A stretch of 8,375 nt of DNA from UBA5359 sp028699365 [NCBI: bacterium]. GTDB taxonomy: Bacteria > UBP13 > UBA5359. The translations under genes and the position numbers were made by a program. Within the stretch, counting starts at the first letter, position 1. Each line of letters begins with the position of its first letter. Below the pieces are notes generated by a model. The model made no database searches. It was not told where the DNA came from and was given only the letters and a program-made list of their open reading frames with translations. Positions 7,901-8,375 of the stretch are shown here, one piece after another. The stretch covers positions 1-8,375 of the forward strand of contig JAQVUQ010000103.1 of the NCBI GenBank assembly GCA_028699365.1, written 5' to 3'.

Positions 7901-8020
7901 ACTCTGCTTACGCTGCTGGTAATACCTGTAGTGTATACCCTGCTGGATCGTAGAAAGGATACGATCAGTCTGAAGGTACAGAGTCCGGAGACTGAAGTAG
8001 AACGCTCAAGCATAAATTAG
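4940..8020 (+). CDS. RND multidrug efflux pump, HAE1 family (AcrB-like inner-membrane transporter)
   Basis: The 1026-residue protein is full length for hydrophobe/amphiphile efflux RND pumps. These are homotrimeric proton antiporters that take substrates from periplasm or outer leaflet and push them through the adaptor and TolC. It shows the two-fold repeat: TM1 (about 11-30), a periplasmic domain, a TM cluster (about 336-490), TM7 (about 521-541), a second periplasmic domain, and a C-terminal TM cluster (about 847-1002). Proton-relay residues are intact: the aspartate pair D399/D400 in GMLVDDSIVVLENIYRHFE (AcrB D407/D408), K914 in GIVTKNAILLVDY (AcrB K940) and R946 in RLRPILMTTLATILG (AcrB R971). 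A glycine-rich loop MGGGGEAS (642-649) lies in the second periplasmic half. There is no heavy-metal (HME) signature, so organic compounds are the likely substrates. The ATG directly follows the adaptor TAA; AAGGAG at 4923-4928 serves it. The last codons (TEVERSS, 1018-1024) lie in a 21-bp sequence repeated downstream. Exact substrates are unknown. Confidence 0.97.
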   Translation: MYIADISIKRPLFVGVIVLILALFGLICLTRLPIDLMPNVDIPYVTIVTAYPGVGPTEIESLISKPIEDAISPIGGIKKVFSYSRENSSIVVAEFELGTDINGAVADVRDKVSAVRGTLPQDIDDPSIARVDINAQPIMNVTLFSKGSLAETRKLADDNVKERLQKINGVASVDVVGGLEREIDVRVDQGRLDAYGLGLAQVVAALKGDNLNVPGGRIDQRSREYTIRTVGEFTSVEQISSINLATIDGTPLTLGDVATVEDTFKEVRQKARFNGENCVTMVIKKQSGANTVKVADTVRKAVAEISGQLPYGNKLDVIVDNSTFIRDSVKDVRDNLLLGILLTVLVIFLFLRSIRSTFIIFMSIPASLIATFAFIYYSGFTLNVLSLMGLALAVGMLVDDSIVVLENIYRHFERDGNAAEAASSGTSEIGGAVVATTFTIMAVFVPIAFMKGMVGQIFKEFGLTVAFSILISLFISFTLVPTLAARLLHRENTDKDSAWDRFYNRLERAYKGALSWALSHRWLVVGIAAASLVASLMLLPIIGGEAFPFVDRGEITAYVEMPTGASLELTDKSVNEMERYLRSRKDTEIAYAEVGTSGSRQASIFIKLRKGHKQDSRKIADELRRKFSTIPGATVSVQTASMGGGGEASASGTAPVQIKISGPDSGRLTEIANRVEKDLSGIEGLIGIGNTMNTGKPELQIKVDRRLAEDRRISPGQVAATIYTAMTGDVATRFKDGGEEYDVLVRLREEDRQRLEGVKNLLLINKNDETVRVGEIADILPSGGPAEINRENRQRLAKVYAGLDSNYNIGQVNKKIKAKLSDLKLPDGYTISYGGEAEDMKEIFTPMIQAMILAVLLVYLGLVALYESLIYPLVIMFAVPLAGVGAFVLMLLAGKTMNMMSLIGLIMLAGIVTKNAILLVDYTNTLRDQGYGREEALLQAGPIRLRPILMTTLATILGMLPLALGMGEGGGLRSPMAIAVIGGLITSTLLTLLVIPVVYTLLDRRKDTISLKVQSPETEVERSSIN

Positions 8021-8064
8021 CCTGAAGCTTTTTAGTCTGAAGTCTGAAGTAGAACGCTCAAGCA
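7992..8064. repeat. 21-bp direct repeat, one copy in the RND 3' end
   Basis: Positions 7992-8012 and 8044-8064 are identical over 21 bases, offset 52; the core is CTGAAGTAGAACGCTC followed by AAGCA. The first copy encodes pump residues 1018-1024 (TEVERSS) just before the stop; the second is intergenic, with the same bases no longer translated. The similarity ends abruptly on both sides, so this is a short copied segment and not a full 52-bp tandem duplication. Confidence 0.95.
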
Positions 8065-8067
8065 CGA

Positions 8068-8096
8068 ACTTCTGGCCTTAATTAAGGCTGAGAAGT
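8068..8096. terminator. Candidate bidirectional hairpin between convergent genes
   Basis: A perfect 14-bp palindrome GCCTTAATTAAGGC (8075-8088) sits inside flanking ACTTCT (8068-8073) and AGAAGT (8091-8096), which also pair. As RNA this gives a 6-bp outer stem, a small asymmetric internal loop, a 5-bp inner stem and an AATT tetraloop, readable from either strand. It lies 48 bases after the pump stop on one side and 48 after the receiver stop on the other. There is no T-run on either side, so it may terminate weakly, act with Rho, or protect 3' ends. Confidence 0.5.
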
Positions 8097-8131
8097 AGTC
8101 CAGGATACCTAAAGGCTGAAAAGTCTACCAG
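8086..8131 (+). repeat. 18-bp imperfect direct repeat in the convergent gap
   Basis: Positions 8086-8103 and 8114-8131 both read GGCTGA, one base, AAGT, two or three variable bases, then CCAG, matching at 14 of 18 positions. It overlaps the right side of the hairpin and the right inverted arm, adding to the repeat density of this gap. Confidence 0.6.
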
Positions 8132-8143
8132 AGCGTAACTCCT

Positions 8144-8375
8144 TCAGTCTTCAGTCTTCAGCCCGTTTCTCAGGCTTCTTCGCAGCCTGTCTGCTAACGA
8201 GAGGATATCGAAGGGTTTGGTGATGTAATCGGCAGCGCCGTACTGCATAGCCCTCTCGATATCCTCTTGTGCCGTTTTGGCGGAGAGGATGACGATAGGG
8301 GTAGGCAGCGGATTGGGCTTCTGCTTGAGAGTCTTGAGGACGTCATAGCCGTTAAGGCCGGGCATCATGATATCC
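8144..8375 (-). CDS. Response regulator receiver domain, C-terminal part (partial)
   Basis: The gene runs leftwards from beyond the right edge and stops at the complement of 8144-8146; 76 complete codons are visible. It begins with DIMMPGLNGYDVL, whose first residue (codon 8372-8374) is the expected phospho-acceptor aspartate. The conserved serine of IVILSAK lies 30 residues later and the lysine of YITKPFD 52 residues later, the same spacing as CheY D57, T87 and K109. The alpha4-beta5-alpha5 face (AMQYGAADYITKPFDILSLADRL) is typical. The protein ends about 20 residues after the conserved Lys-Pro, so no output domain follows: it is a stand-alone receiver (CheY/DivK-like) or the last domain of a larger protein such as a hybrid kinase. 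The final codons (KTED and stop) lie in the CTTCAG heptads. It converges on the efflux operon and is probably an unrelated transcription unit. Confidence 0.93.
   Translation of the reverse strand, partial: DIMMPGLNGYDVLKTLKQKPNPLPTPIVILSAKTAQEDIERAMQYGAADYITKPFDILSLADRLRRSLRNGLKTED

Larger units (their letters stand above)
8037..8154. repeat. Imperfect inverted repeat spanning the convergent gap
   Basis: The arm at 8037-8059 and the reverse complement of 8131-8154 agree at about 20 of 24 aligned positions. Both read CTGAAG, one base, CTGAAG, a short variable stretch containing AG, then ACGCTC. The loop between the arms is about 70 bases and contains the hairpin at 8068-8096. The right arm extends to 8161 through a third CTTCAG and enters the 3' end of the receiver gene. 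The arms could fold the 3' ends of both converging transcripts; no transposase gene or target duplication is visible. Confidence 0.8.
8037..8161. repeat. CTGAAG heptad repeats in opposite orientations
   Basis: CTGAAG occurs at 8037-8042 and 8044-8049, and its complement CTTCAG at 8142-8147, 8149-8154 and 8156-8161, in each cluster with 7-base periodicity. Further + strand copies lie at 7992-7997 and 8022-8027. Seven copies of one hexamer within 170 bases is far from random composition. Confidence 0.85.

Noticed and set aside
8008-8033. Intrinsic terminator using the TTTTT at 8029-8033
   Set aside because: Only a 4-bp AAGC/GCTT pairing with a 15-base loop precedes the T-run, too weak for a confident call.
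8037-8161. CRISPR array or insertion sequence remnant
   Set aside because: Repeat units are 7 to 24 bases with no regular spacers, and there is no transposase fragment or target-site duplication.

Overview
The window is a gene-dense, mid-GC bacterial segment. Six complete protein genes lie on the + strand, and a receiver-domain gene enters from the right on the - strand. A complete tripartite RND efflux system (outer-membrane channel, periplasmic adaptor, inner-membrane pump) indicates a two-membraned (diderm) bacterium. Strong purine-rich Shine-Dalgarno sites and a consensus housekeeping promoter fit many phyla, so I do not assign a taxon.

Positions 1-1636: after a short leader that may hold the 3' end of an unidentified upstream gene, there is a two-gene unit. 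It encodes a small cyclophilin-like fold protein (TM1367 type) and a GarK/GlxK-type glycerate kinase. The two reading frames overlap by 10 bases, so they are probably co-translated. There is no terminator before the next unit.

Positions 1637-8020: a textbook regulated efflux operon. A promoter with perfect TTGACA and TATAAT boxes and a 17-bp spacer begins 4 bases after the kinase stop. A large palindrome of the TetR-operator type covers the expected transcription start. A TetR-family repressor, a TolC-family channel, an HlyD-type adaptor and an HAE1-type RND pump follow. The repressor gene comes first in its own operon, so the likely circuit is autorepression relieved by an inducing compound, giving coordinated production of repressor and pump. 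The pump keeps the aspartate pair, lysine and arginine of the proton relay and so looks functional.

Positions 8021-8375: a 123-bp gap between convergent genes, unusually rich in short repeats. It holds CTGAAG heptads in both orientations, a 21-bp copy of the 3' end of the RND gene, a long imperfect inverted repeat and a palindromic hairpin. The repeats run into the coding 3' ends of both flanking genes. The - strand gene at the right edge is the C-terminal part of a response-regulator receiver domain that ends without an output domain.

No RNA genes, insertion sequences or CRISPR arrays were seen. The window is mostly conventional. The least explained piece is the repeat-filled convergent gap; the operator/promoter arrangement and the cyclophilin-like/glycerate kinase pair are also worth a look.
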